From NCBI RefSeq assembly GCF_019679435.2, contig NZ_CP139781.1, forward strand, positions 806,001-870,000: a stretch of DNA of 64,000 nt, in the 5' to 3' direction. The notes under the pieces are model-generated. The model worked only from the letters and a program-made list of their open reading frames with translations. It was not told the DNA's origin and did no database searches. Below are positions 49,376 through 57,821 of this stretch, piece after piece; the stretch's first letter is position 1; every line of letters begins with the position of its first letter. The translations under genes were made by a program, and so were the position numbers. This stretch comes from Actomonas aquatica (GTDB lineage: Bacteria > Verrucomicrobiota > Verrucomicrobiia > Opitutales > Opitutaceae).

Positions 49376-50608
49376 CTACACCCAGCGCAGGATATGCTCC
49401 GCGGTGCGCCGTCCGCTCTCCATCGCTCCCTGAATCGACGCGGTCGAACATGCATCTCCGCAGCGCCAAATGCCTGGCGCGATCGGCCCTGTTTCAATTC
49501 GGTTGAGCTGTTGGCGCATCGGCAGCGCTTGTGGCACCCATGAGTGACGCAGCAGCTTCCACCCGGCGACCTCACGCTCGCCAAACCACTGTGCCAGCTC
49601 CGCGCGCGCCGCGTGTTCGATATCGGTCTCATCGCCCTGCACCGAGGCCTTGATCCCCGCCATCAGTAGCGAGCGGTTCGCGGGCGCGTAATCCGGGGCG
49701 ATCGCATCCATCCAAGCGGCATGGTTCACAATGCCCTTCGACGTGCCGTTGAGCATCAGCAACGGACTACGCTCTTGGCGTCCCTCCACCGCAAAATACA
49801 AACACCGCGCACCGTTCCATCGTGCGGGCATGTCCTCCACTCCGAGCTTCGCCGCCGCTCCGGGTTCCAGCGCCAAAACAATGTGATCTGCCCGCCACGC
49901 ACCGCGCGACTCGGTCCAGACGCGTCCCGGTTCAACCGCTGTGGCGCGTTCATTCAGCGTGATGCCTCCTTCCGGCAGGCCCCCCGCCAACTGGCGCGGA
50001 ATCTCGCCCATCCCCTTAGCCGGCACCGCCGTGCCTCCGCGGGCAAACATGCCGAAGACAAACTCCAGCATGCGACTGGACGTGCTCAATTCATCCTCGA
50101 GAAAAATCCCTGACAACCACGGCCGCCAAAACGCGTTGATCATCTGCGTGCTGAAACCCCGACGCTGCAACGCGGCCAGCGCCGTCGTCTCCGGCTGCGT
50201 CCAGTGCGAAGTTTCGTCGCCCTGCGCCGCCTGCAACGCCCACTGCACCACCTTGAGTTTGTCGCCAGCGCTGCCGATATCGGCCGAGAGGCTGCGAAAC
50301 AGGTCTGTCCAACGCCGCCGCGGATCCGCCACCGTCGCCCAATCAGAACCATTCCAGACTTTCGCCCCCGGCCAGAATTCCTGCAAATCCAGCGCCTTCA
50401 GGTCGAGCCAGCGCTGCACCTCCGGATACGCCGTCAACAACACCTGAAAACCGCGATCCAAGCGAAAGCCGTCCACCACATCGGTGCGCACGCGACCTCC
50501 CACGCCGTCGCTGGCCTCGATGATCTGACAGGTTACACCCTCGACCTGCAGACGCCGAGCGCAGGTCAAACCCGCCAAACCTGCGCCCACGATGACAACG
50601 TTTTTCAT
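49376..50608 (-). CDS. FAD-dependent amine-oxidase-like oxidoreductase
   Basis: 410 residues from the ATG at 50608; the open frame to 50734 overlaps the upstream gene and is not used. The FAD dinucleotide motif KNVVIVGAGLAGLTCARRL is followed by ASDGVGGRVRTDVVDGF, as in protoporphyrinogen oxidase/phytoene desaturase-like enzymes. The C-terminal FAD-binding end is APGIWRCGDACSTASIQGAM. Substrate not evident. Its ATG shares an A with the TAA of the renalase-like gene (TAATG). Last gene of the photolyase operon. Confidence 0.85.
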   Translation of the reverse strand: MKNVVIVGAGLAGLTCARRLQVEGVTCQIIEASDGVGGRVRTDVVDGFRLDRGFQVLLTAYPEVQRWLDLKALDLQEFWPGAKVWNGSDWATVADPRRRWTDLFRSLSADIGSAGDKLKVVQWALQAAQGDETSHWTQPETTALAALQRRGFSTQMINAFWRPWLSGIFLEDELSTSSRMLEFVFGMFARGGTAVPAKGMGEIPRQLAGGLPEGGITLNERATAVEPGRVWTESRGAWRADHIVLALEPGAAAKLGVEDMPARWNGARCLYFAVEGRQERSPLLMLNGTSKGIVNHAAWMDAIAPDYAPANRSLLMAGIKASVQGDETDIEHAARAELAQWFGEREVAGWKLLRHSWVPQALPMRQQLNRIETGPIAPGIWRCGDACSTASIQGAMESGRRTAEHILRWV

Positions 50609-51564
50609 TACACCTCCAGCGATGCCGCAATCGTGCGCGCCAAGGCAAGGCCCGATATCGCCGCTCCCTCCACTCGAGGTCCTCCAAACGCGTCGCCACA
50701 AAACCCAAGACCGAGTTCCGGCAACCAAACGCAACGCTGCCGATGCTGCGTGCGTGGCTCACTGAAGCGCCAGCGATGCAAAGCGCGCGACTCCACCAGC
50801 GCGTCACCCAACAGCGGGCGCAAAGCCGGCAACACTTGCTCAAAAACCTCCGCCTCCGAGTCGCCATAATGGTCCTCAGAAAAACTCCGATCCAAGTGCA
50901 CCGTGATAGCCGCTTTCGCGCCCTGCTTGATGCCCTTGCTCACGTTATCCACGACCCAGCGAATTGGCCCGTCAGTGAGTTCGAGTCCGTTCTCCGGCAC
51001 GTTGCTGGGACGATCCAAAACCAGCATCAACGCGAGGCAGGGATAATAATCACAGCGCTCCAAGTCCTCCCGCACGCCGGTCGGCAGCATCACGCCCCCG
51101 GCATCCAAAAGCGCCAGACTTTGCGGCACCGGGGAACTCAGGATCAACCGATCTGCGTGCAGCATGCCCTCGCCTTCCACGTCGATTTCCCAGCAACCGC
51201 AGTCATGGCGTTTGAGTGAAGAGACCTTGTGGCGCATGCGCACTGGCAGGCACTTGGCCAACGCCTTGGCGAGGCCAGTCATGCTCGGTCGCGCGACCCA
51301 ACGATTGGAGTCCTCGCCGCCCCAGCGGGCCATCGCGCCGTGTCGCCCCCAGCATTCGACCAATGCTTCGAAATACTCATCCCGCACGTTGAAGAACTGT
51401 GCGCCCTGGTCGAAGACCGCATCGCCAATGCGCTTCGTCGACATGCGTCCGCCCACGCCACGACTCTTCTCCAAAACCTGCACGTTCGCCCCCCGCGACT
51501 TCATTTCGCGGGCAAAGAGCAGACCGGAAATTCCGGCGCCAATGACGATCGTGCGGTTTCTCAT
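50608..51564 (-). CDS. Renalase-like NAD(P)/FAD-dependent oxidoreductase
   Basis: 318 residues. TIVIGAGISGLLFAREMKSR with EKSRGVGGRMSTKRI and FDQGAQFFNVRDEYF matches the renalase-like family frequently encoded with photolyases. The C-terminus has LGFCGDAFGGPRVEGAAIS. The reaction in bacteria is not settled; oxidation of reduced nicotinamide or related compounds has been proposed for renalases. It overlaps the upstream SRPBCC-TIGR01777 gene by ATGA (51561-51564) and the downstream oxidoreductase by one base. Confidence 0.84.
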   Translation of the reverse strand: MRNRTIVIGAGISGLLFAREMKSRGANVQVLEKSRGVGGRMSTKRIGDAVFDQGAQFFNVRDEYFEALVECWGRHGAMARWGGEDSNRWVARPSMTGLAKALAKCLPVRMRHKVSSLKRHDCGCWEIDVEGEGMLHADRLILSSPVPQSLALLDAGGVMLPTGVREDLERCDYYPCLALMLVLDRPSNVPENGLELTDGPIRWVVDNVSKGIKQGAKAAITVHLDRSFSEDHYGDSEAEVFEQVLPALRPLLGDALVESRALHRWRFSEPRTQHRQRCVWLPELGLGFCGDAFGGPRVEGAAISGLALARTIAASLEV

Positions 51565-52943
51565 AGACCAGTGTTCCTACCGAGCACATGCCGCAGGGCT
51601 TTCTCAAGCGACGGATGCAAAAAGTTGAAACCGTTTTGTGACAGAACGGTCGGGTGCACCCGCGCATCGGCCAACAGCGCTTCATCAGCAATTTCACCGA
51701 GCGCGAGCTGCAACGGCCAACGCGGCAACGGTAACACCGCCGGACGGTTCAGCACGCTGCCCAAGGTATCGGCAAACTCCTCCTGTGGCACCGGCCAAGG
51801 CGCGGTGAGATTCATTGGCCCGCTAATCGCGTCGTTCTCCAGCGCAAAGGTGCAGGCCCGCAGCCAATCGTCCAAACTGATCCAGCTCTGGTCCATTTTG
51901 CCGCCCGCCATCGGACCGCCCAGTCCCAGCCTGAACGGCAGCAGCATCTTCGCCAGCGCGCCTCCCGCCGGACTCAGCACCACGCCAGTGCGCAGCAGAA
52001 CCAACCGCGTGCCCAACGCTTCCACCGGCCGAGCCGCCTGTTCCCACGCCGCACAAACCTCCGCCAAAAAGCCATCTCCTTGCTCGCTCTCTTCGTCTTG
52101 CAGCTGTCCCTGACCATCCGGCCCGTAGTAGCCCACCGCAGACCCACTCAGCATCACCTGCGGTGCGCGCGGCAACCGGGCGAGCGCCTTCACCAACGTC
52201 GTGGTTCCGTGAATACGGCTGCCACGAATCGCGGCTTTGCGCGCGCTCGACCAGCGTCCGCTCGCGATGCCAACGCCGGCGAGATGAATCACCGCATCGC
52301 AGGCGAACCCTTTGGGCCACTCCACGTCGCCGCCCTCTGCCGGCTGCCAGCGAATCTCGTCCGGCGTTCGCGGCGCCCGGCGCACCAGCGTGTAAACCGT
52401 CCAGCCCTGCGTGCGCAGAAACGGCACCAGCGCGGAGCCGATGAGCCCCGACGCCCCGCTCACCACGACCACCCCGCAATCACGTTTGAGCGCCCCCGCA
52501 AGGTCAGCCGCCGTCACCGCATGGCGATACGTGAACATGCGATCCAAACGCGCTTCCACCAATCCCTCCGCTACGCCGGAAAACGGTTCCAGCGGCAGCC
52601 GGTATTCGATGTGATCGGTCAGCCAACACCCGCCGCCTTCCGCTGGCTCAAAGCGATGGGTGTGCTCCCAAAACGCGAAAGGCCCAGCCAACTGCCGGTC
52701 GCAAAACTGGCGGTCCTTTTCATAACCAAAATGCTCCGCCACCCAACGCACCCAGACGGGGCCCATGCGCGAGCGCAGCACAGCTCGCTGTCCGTCGTGC
52801 TCGCCCTCGCCTTCCTGCTCCACCTCCACCTGTTCCCACGGCGGCGTGAGGCGCTGGAACGCGCCCCGTCGTTCATGCCAGGCGAACGCCTCGGCGGCGG
52901 TGCACGGCAGATGTATCCGTCGTTCAAACACGCGTGTTTTCAC
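51561..52943 (-). CDS. SRPBCC-TIGR01777 fusion (SDR39U1/YfcH-like NAD-binding protein)
   Basis: 460 residues from a GTG at 52943, which overlaps the DUF2256 stop (GTGA, 52940-52943). An alternative start at 52985 adds 14 residues but overlaps the upstream gene. Residues 1-150 are a SRPBCC/START-like ligand-binding domain (RIHLPCTAAEAFAWHERRGA, then GPFAFWEHTHRFEP). From ~155 an atypical SDR: VVVVSGASGLIGSALVPFLR, VIHLAGVGIASGRWS, GSAVGYYGPDG, and the TIGR01777 C-terminus. Fusions of this kind occur in photolyase clusters of other bacteria. The reaction is unknown; NAD(P) binding is certain by motif. Confidence 0.86.
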   Translation of the reverse strand: MKTRVFERRIHLPCTAAEAFAWHERRGAFQRLTPPWEQVEVEQEGEGEHDGQRAVLRSRMGPVWVRWVAEHFGYEKDRQFCDRQLAGPFAFWEHTHRFEPAEGGGCWLTDHIEYRLPLEPFSGVAEGLVEARLDRMFTYRHAVTAADLAGALKRDCGVVVVSGASGLIGSALVPFLRTQGWTVYTLVRRAPRTPDEIRWQPAEGGDVEWPKGFACDAVIHLAGVGIASGRWSSARKAAIRGSRIHGTTTLVKALARLPRAPQVMLSGSAVGYYGPDGQGQLQDEESEQGDGFLAEVCAAWEQAARPVEALGTRLVLLRTGVVLSPAGGALAKMLLPFRLGLGGPMAGGKMDQSWISLDDWLRACTFALENDAISGPMNLTAPWPVPQEEFADTLGSVLNRPAVLPLPRWPLQLALGEIADEALLADARVHPTVLSQNGFNFLHPSLEKALRHVLGRNTGL

Positions 52944-53107
52944 GTCACGCCCTCCTTCCCGCTCGTCTTGCGGACGCGCCGACAACGTTCCGAACAGGTC
53001 AGGACTTCATCCCACACACGCTCCCATTTCCGCCGCCACGTAAACGGCCGACCACAGACCACACAATCCTTGGTCGGCAGATCGGCTTTCTTGCGCATGC
53101 GGGACAT
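52940..53107 (-). CDS. DUF2256 small Cys-rich protein
   Basis: 55 residues from the ATG at 53107; the frame is open to 53167 but the extra N-terminus would overlap the photolyase-like gene and lacks conservation. The pattern KDCVVCGRPFTWRRKWERVW with TCSERCRRVRK is the DUF2256 signature: two CxxC/CxxxC pairs that probably bind zinc. DUF2256 genes are commonly found beside cryptochrome/photolyase genes; their function is not known. Coupled by GTGA to the next gene. Confidence 0.86.
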   Translation of the reverse strand: MSRMRKKADLPTKDCVVCGRPFTWRRKWERVWDEVLTCSERCRRVRKTSGKEGVT

Positions 53108-53160
53108 GAACACAAAGGATTCACGCTCGCTGCGAACGCAAGTGACCGGCCTTCTAGCCA

Positions 53161-54753
53161 TCACCACGGCAACTCCTCCTGCTTATCCGGCGCCGGCACC
53201 GCGCCGCCGGCCTTACGGATGACCGCGGCGCGCTCGCGAATCGCCCGACGGCGTTCATCCGACAAGCGATCCAAATTACGCACCTGAAACTGCATGCGCC
53301 GATTCCCTCGCAGCAGCGTTTCATGCCGCTCCAGAAAGTCCCAATACAACGTCGTAAACGGACACGCCTTTTCGCCCACCGCCTCCGCGGGATCGAAGGC
53401 ACAGCCCGCACAGTAGTTGCTCATGCGTTGGATGTATTTGCCGGTCGCCACGTAGGGCTTCGAGGCCATGCGCCCACCATCGGCAAACTGCGACATGCCC
53501 ATCGTATTGGGCAGCTCCACCCACTCCACCGCGTCCACGTAAACGGCCAGATACCATTCGTGCAGTTTTCGCGGATCGATGCCGAGCAGCAGCCCGTAGA
53601 GCCCGGTCACCATCAGGCGCTGAATGTGGTGTGCGTAACCCCGTTCCAGCGTTTGTCCGAGCGCGTCCCGCAAACAGCGCATCTCACATCTCCCCGTCCA
53701 ATAAAACTCCGGCAACGCTTCCTTCGCGCGCAGTGCGCTACGCTCCACGTAGTCCGGCATCTCCAGCCAATACAGCCCGCGCACATACTCCCGCCAACCC
53801 AGGATCTGTCGCACAAACCCTTCGGTCGCCGCCAACGGCGCATCACCGCGTCGATAAGCCTCCACGGCCGCGTCCACCACCTCACGCGGCGGCAACAGCT
53901 TCAGGTTCATCGCCGCCGAGATGCGCGAGTGAAACAACCACGGTTCCTCCGTCCACATGGCATCCTGATACCGCCCAAACTGCGGCAGCCGGTGTTTGAT
54001 AAAATCCGTGAGCGCGCGGCGCGCCTGCTCTGTCGTGACCGGCCAATCGAAGTGCGACAGATTTCCCGGATGATCGCCAAACCGGCGCTCCACCAACGCG
54101 ATCACCTCCTGCGTCACCGCGTCCGGTGCAAACGACATCGGGGCTTTCATGTCCGCCGGCGGACCGTCTTTGCCGAAGCTTTCCCGGTTGTCCGCGTCGT
54201 AGTTCCACTCGCCGCCCTCGGGTTTGCCTTCGTCGTCGATCAGCACGCCGTGACGCTTGCGCAACTCCCGGTAAAAATACTCCAGCCGCAGCTGCTTCCG
54301 TCCCTTGGCGTGGACGCGGAAATCCTCCCGACTGCTGAAGAAGTGACGGTCTTCGCGCAGCTCCAATTCAACGCCCGCGCGCTTGGCCGCCGCCTGCAAC
54401 TGCTGCTCCACTCGCCAATCGCCCGTCTCCACCGCGATGAGTTTCTGAGCGTGGTGTCTCCGGACCAAGCGCTCCACTTCCGAGTCCAGGGCCTGCGTAT
54501 TGGCCCGGTCATCGAGCTCCACGTATTCGACCGGCCAGTCGTCCTTCTCCCGCAGCCGATCGCGAAAATGCCGCATGGCGGAGAGAAACAGCGCGATGCG
54601 AATTTTACTCGACCAAACGTGCGTCGATTCCGCCGCGACCTCCATCATCGCGACGCCATCCTGGTCTGCATCGAAACCGTCGAAAGCAGCCGACGCTTCG
54701 TCCAGCTGGTCGCCGAGCACCAGGACGAGATGACGATAGTGACGCACGCCCAT
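53161..54753 (-). CDS. FeS-type photolyase/cryptochrome (FeS-BCP, (6-4) photolyase class)
   Basis: 530 residues. The N-terminus LVLVLGDQLDEASAAF and the C-terminal HHIQRLMVTGLYGLLLGIDP, VEWVELPNTMGMSQFADGG are typical of the FeS bacterial cryptochrome/photolyase class (PhrB/CryB). Cys360, Cys448, Cys451 and Cys464 match the four 4Fe-4S ligands of Agrobacterium PhrB (350, 438, 441, 454) with a constant offset of 10, so the cluster is intact. Expected cofactors are FAD and a lumazine antenna; expected reaction is repair of (6-4) photoproducts, though some members act as photoreceptors. It is 5 bp downstream of the CPD photolyase gene. Confidence 0.93.
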   Translation of the reverse strand: MGVRHYRHLVLVLGDQLDEASAAFDGFDADQDGVAMMEVAAESTHVWSSKIRIALFLSAMRHFRDRLREKDDWPVEYVELDDRANTQALDSEVERLVRRHHAQKLIAVETGDWRVEQQLQAAAKRAGVELELREDRHFFSSREDFRVHAKGRKQLRLEYFYRELRKRHGVLIDDEGKPEGGEWNYDADNRESFGKDGPPADMKAPMSFAPDAVTQEVIALVERRFGDHPGNLSHFDWPVTTEQARRALTDFIKHRLPQFGRYQDAMWTEEPWLFHSRISAAMNLKLLPPREVVDAAVEAYRRGDAPLAATEGFVRQILGWREYVRGLYWLEMPDYVERSALRAKEALPEFYWTGRCEMRCLRDALGQTLERGYAHHIQRLMVTGLYGLLLGIDPRKLHEWYLAVYVDAVEWVELPNTMGMSQFADGGRMASKPYVATGKYIQRMSNYCAGCAFDPAEAVGEKACPFTTLYWDFLERHETLLRGNRRMQFQVRNLDRLSDERRRAIRERAAVIRKAGGAVPAPDKQEELPW

Positions 54754-54758
54754 CGGCC

Positions 54759-56216
54759 TCAGTTTTTCTTCAACTCTTGATACGCCGCGAGCGCCGCGTC
54801 TCGCGCCTGTTTGTGGTCAACGACGGGCTCCGGGTAGTTTCCGCCGAGATCCACTCCGGCATACTCCAGCACCTCCGCCGGTGCTTCCCACGGGGCCTGC
54901 AGGTATTTGTCGGGCAGCTTGGCGAGCTCCGGCACCCAGCGCCGCACGTAGTCGCCGTCGCCGTCAAATTTGTTGCCCTGCAACACCGGCGCAAAGATCC
55001 GAAAATACGGCGCGGCGTCGGCCCCGCAACCCGAGGTCCATTGCCAGCCGAGGGTGTTGGCGGCGAGGTCCGCATCGACCAGGGTGTCCCAAAACCACTC
55101 CGCGCCCTTCTGCCACGGCCGCCGCAGGTGTTTCACCAGAAACGACGCGACCACCATGCGCACGCGGTTGTGCATCCAGCCCGTCGCCCACAACTCACGC
55201 ATGCCCGCATCGACGATCGGGTAGCCGGTCTGACCGCGCTGCCAGGCCTTGAGCTTGTGGCCACCCGGATCATCCGCCCACGGAAAGTCGGCAAACTCCT
55301 CGCGCAACGGCTGCGTTGGCGTGTGCGGGAAGTGATAGATCAGGTGGTAGGCAAATTCGCGCCAGCCCACTTCCGATAAAAACACCCGCGCGCCCTTGCT
55401 GGTCGGAAACACGCCCCGGCTGCGGCCCTTTTCCTCCGCCGCCGCCCAAATCTGGGCTGGCGAGATCTCGCCGAAATGCAGGTGCGGCGAAAGCCGCGAG
55501 GTGCCATGCACACCCGGAAAGTCACGCTGGCCGTCATAGTCGTCCACGGCGTCGCCCATAAACTCGCGTAGCGCCGCCTGGGCCCCCGCTTCGCCCGGTG
55601 TCCAGCGATCGCCGAAGCCATCCGCCCAATCCAGTTTCGGCAACAGCTTCAGGTCGGCCACCTCCAACGAGTCCGGCCACTGCCCCGGCCGCGGCCACTC
55701 TTTCGGCGCGCCCGGCCCCACCTTCGGTTGGTCCATATCGAGGCAATGCCGCCAATACGGGGTGAAAACCTGGAACGGTTTGCCCTGCTTGTTCTGCACG
55801 GTGTGCGGCTCGTGCAACAGCGCCCCGTTGAAGCTCCGCACCTCGAGTCCGTCGCGCGTGAGGGCCTCTTTGATATGTTTGTCCCGCTCGATGATAGCCG
55901 GCTCGTATCGTCGCGTCCAATACAGCGCGCCAGCGCCCAGCTCTTTGATCAGTTGCCCCAACACCTCCGCCGAATTGCCCTGCCGCACGATCAGTCGCCC
56001 GCTCCGCTCTTGGATTGCCGCCGCCAGAGCCGTCAGCGAGTGATGCAGCCACCAGCGTGAGGCCCCACCCATGGCCCACGCCCCTTCGGCCGCGTCATCG
56101 AGAATATAGACCGGCACGACCGCCTCGCCGCGATCCACCGCTGCGGCCAACGCCGCGTGGTCCTGCAGGCGCAGGTCTTGACGCAACCAAACGATCGTAG
56201 GGGCAGCTTTGGACAT
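54759..56216 (-). CDS. phr: Class I deoxyribodipyrimidine photolyase (CPD)
   Basis: 485 residues. N-terminal antenna domain starts TIVWLRQDLRLQDHAALAAA; FAD-binding helical domain has HGTSRLSPHLHFGEISPAQIW, GWREFAYHLIYHFPH, TGYPIVDAGMRELWATGWMH and NRVRMVVASFLVKHLRRPW, plus ANTLGWQWTSGCGADAAPYF. These motifs make CPD repair by light near certain; the antenna type (MTHF or 8-HDF) was not decided. First gene of the - strand operon down to 49376. The operon resembles light-induced regulons of other bacteria, but no light regulator lies nearby. Confidence 0.95.
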   Translation of the reverse strand: MSKAAPTIVWLRQDLRLQDHAALAAAVDRGEAVVPVYILDDAAEGAWAMGGASRWWLHHSLTALAAAIQERSGRLIVRQGNSAEVLGQLIKELGAGALYWTRRYEPAIIERDKHIKEALTRDGLEVRSFNGALLHEPHTVQNKQGKPFQVFTPYWRHCLDMDQPKVGPGAPKEWPRPGQWPDSLEVADLKLLPKLDWADGFGDRWTPGEAGAQAALREFMGDAVDDYDGQRDFPGVHGTSRLSPHLHFGEISPAQIWAAAEEKGRSRGVFPTSKGARVFLSEVGWREFAYHLIYHFPHTPTQPLREEFADFPWADDPGGHKLKAWQRGQTGYPIVDAGMRELWATGWMHNRVRMVVASFLVKHLRRPWQKGAEWFWDTLVDADLAANTLGWQWTSGCGADAAPYFRIFAPVLQGNKFDGDGDYVRRWVPELAKLPDKYLQAPWEAPAEVLEYAGVDLGGNYPEPVVDHKQARDAALAAYQELKKN

Positions 56217-56292
56217 GGCGGCACCGAAACCAAACCGGTCTGCAGTGCAAGTGGCGGACGAGATTCATCCGCCAACCCGAACCGCGACCGGC

Positions 56293-57741
56293 TCACGCGC
56301 CCAATTCTTCGTAAAACGCGTCGTAAACCTCAGCGGCCTTTTCCCAACTGAAATCCCGCCCCATACCGCGTTGCTGCACCGCATCGTAGGCGGCGCGGTC
56401 CATGCGCAGATCCAGCGCACGTTCGAGCCCGCCGGCCAATCCCGCCGCCGTCGGCTCGATCAAAATACCCGTGCCGTCCGCCGGCTCGTCGTCGATGTCC
56501 GTCACCGTGTCGATGAGCCCACCGACCCGCGTGACGATCGGCACTGCACCATAGGCTTGGGAATACATCTGGTTGAGCCCGCACGGCTCGAAGAGCGACG
56601 GCATCACAAAAAAATCGCTGCCGGCTTCGACGAGGTGGCTGAATTTTTCGTCGAGCACCTTGCGGAAATACACCTTGTCCGGCAACGCATCGGCCAGTTC
56701 CTGCATGCCTTCCTCCAGCAGGCCGTCGCCACTACCCAGCACGATCAGGCGCACGTTCTCGCGTTCGAAGAAGGCCCGGTTGGCCAGCAGCAACTGCACG
56801 CCCTTTTGTTCCGTCAGACGGCACACCATGCCGAAGACCGGACCACTGAACCGCGGGTCAAACCCCGCCTTCTTCAGCAACTCCGAACGGCACAGCTTCC
56901 GGCCGCCCAAATCCGCCGCGCTGAAGTTGCCCGGCAGCAAAGCGTCGGTCGCGGGGTTCCAGGTGTCGGTATCGATGCCGTTGAGGATCCCCAGCAGGTC
57001 ATCGGCCCGCAATTGCACCACGCCGTCCAAGCCGCAGCCGTAGTCGCTGGTCTGGATCTCCTCGGCGTATTGCGGACTCACCGTGGTGATCCGATCCGCG
57101 AAGAGGATGCCCGCCTTCATCATGCTGGCCTGCCCGTAATACTCCACGCCATCGATGCCCATCAGCTCAGTGGGCAGATTGGTGCGGTAAAACGACTTCA
57201 TCGGGAACAGCCCCTGGAAGGCCAGGTTGTGAATCGTGTGCACCGTGTGCATCGCCAGATTCACCCGGTGCCGCTGCTCGGTCGCGCGCAGCAACAGCGG
57301 CAGCAAGCCGGTCTGCCAATCGTGCCCATGCACCACATCGGCATCGAGATTGGTCAGCCGCATGACCTCCACAACGGCCTTGCAAAAAAAGATAAAGCGG
57401 TGGTGGTTGTCTTCGTAATCCCGCTCGCCGTTGCCATACGGCGCCTTGCGGTCAAAGAACTCCTCGCGGCAGATCAAGTGCACCGTGAGGTTGGGAGCGG
57501 GAGAAAACACTCGCACATCTCCTGTCATAAACATATCCCCCATCTCGATCCGCAGCCGCCGTGTGCGCCGCAACAACGGTTCCACCTCCGGATGTTCGAG
57601 CACCGAGCGGTAGCCGGGGAGGAATACCGTCACCTCGTGATTCTTTCGCGCCAACGCTCGTGCCAGCGACCCTACCACATCGGCCAATCCCCCGGTCTTC
57701 ACGTATGGGAACATCTCACTGGCCACGTGAACAATTTTCAT
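56293..57741 (-). CDS. glgA: Glycogen synthase (ADP-glucose dependent)
   Basis: 482 residues from the ATG at 57741; the extra 18 residues to 57795 precede the conserved start MKIVHVASEMFPYVKTGGLA. GT5 features: KTGGLADVVG (donor-site Lys), ADVVHGHDWQTGLLPLLL, HTIHNLAFQGLFP, GMVCRLTEQKGVQLLLAN and MPSLFEPCGLNQMYSQAYGA. Transfers glucose from ADP-glucose to the growing alpha-1,4-glucan. Alone here; no other glg gene is in the window. Divergent from rnr with an 80-bp gap; no clear promoter was recognised there. Confidence 0.95.
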   Translation of the reverse strand: MKIVHVASEMFPYVKTGGLADVVGSLARALARKNHEVTVFLPGYRSVLEHPEVEPLLRRTRRLRIEMGDMFMTGDVRVFSPAPNLTVHLICREEFFDRKAPYGNGERDYEDNHHRFIFFCKAVVEVMRLTNLDADVVHGHDWQTGLLPLLLRATEQRHRVNLAMHTVHTIHNLAFQGLFPMKSFYRTNLPTELMGIDGVEYYGQASMMKAGILFADRITTVSPQYAEEIQTSDYGCGLDGVVQLRADDLLGILNGIDTDTWNPATDALLPGNFSAADLGGRKLCRSELLKKAGFDPRFSGPVFGMVCRLTEQKGVQLLLANRAFFERENVRLIVLGSGDGLLEEGMQELADALPDKVYFRKVLDEKFSHLVEAGSDFFVMPSLFEPCGLNQMYSQAYGAVPIVTRVGGLIDTVTDIDDEPADGTGILIEPTAAGLAGGLERALDLRMDRAAYDAVQQRGMGRDFSWEKAAEVYDAFYEELGA

Positions 57742-57821
57742 CGTCCACGGATCGGACGAACTCCCCGCGGTGTCCACCGCAAAACACCACTTCACCCCCT
57801 GTCCTATCCCCCCTTTTTTGA

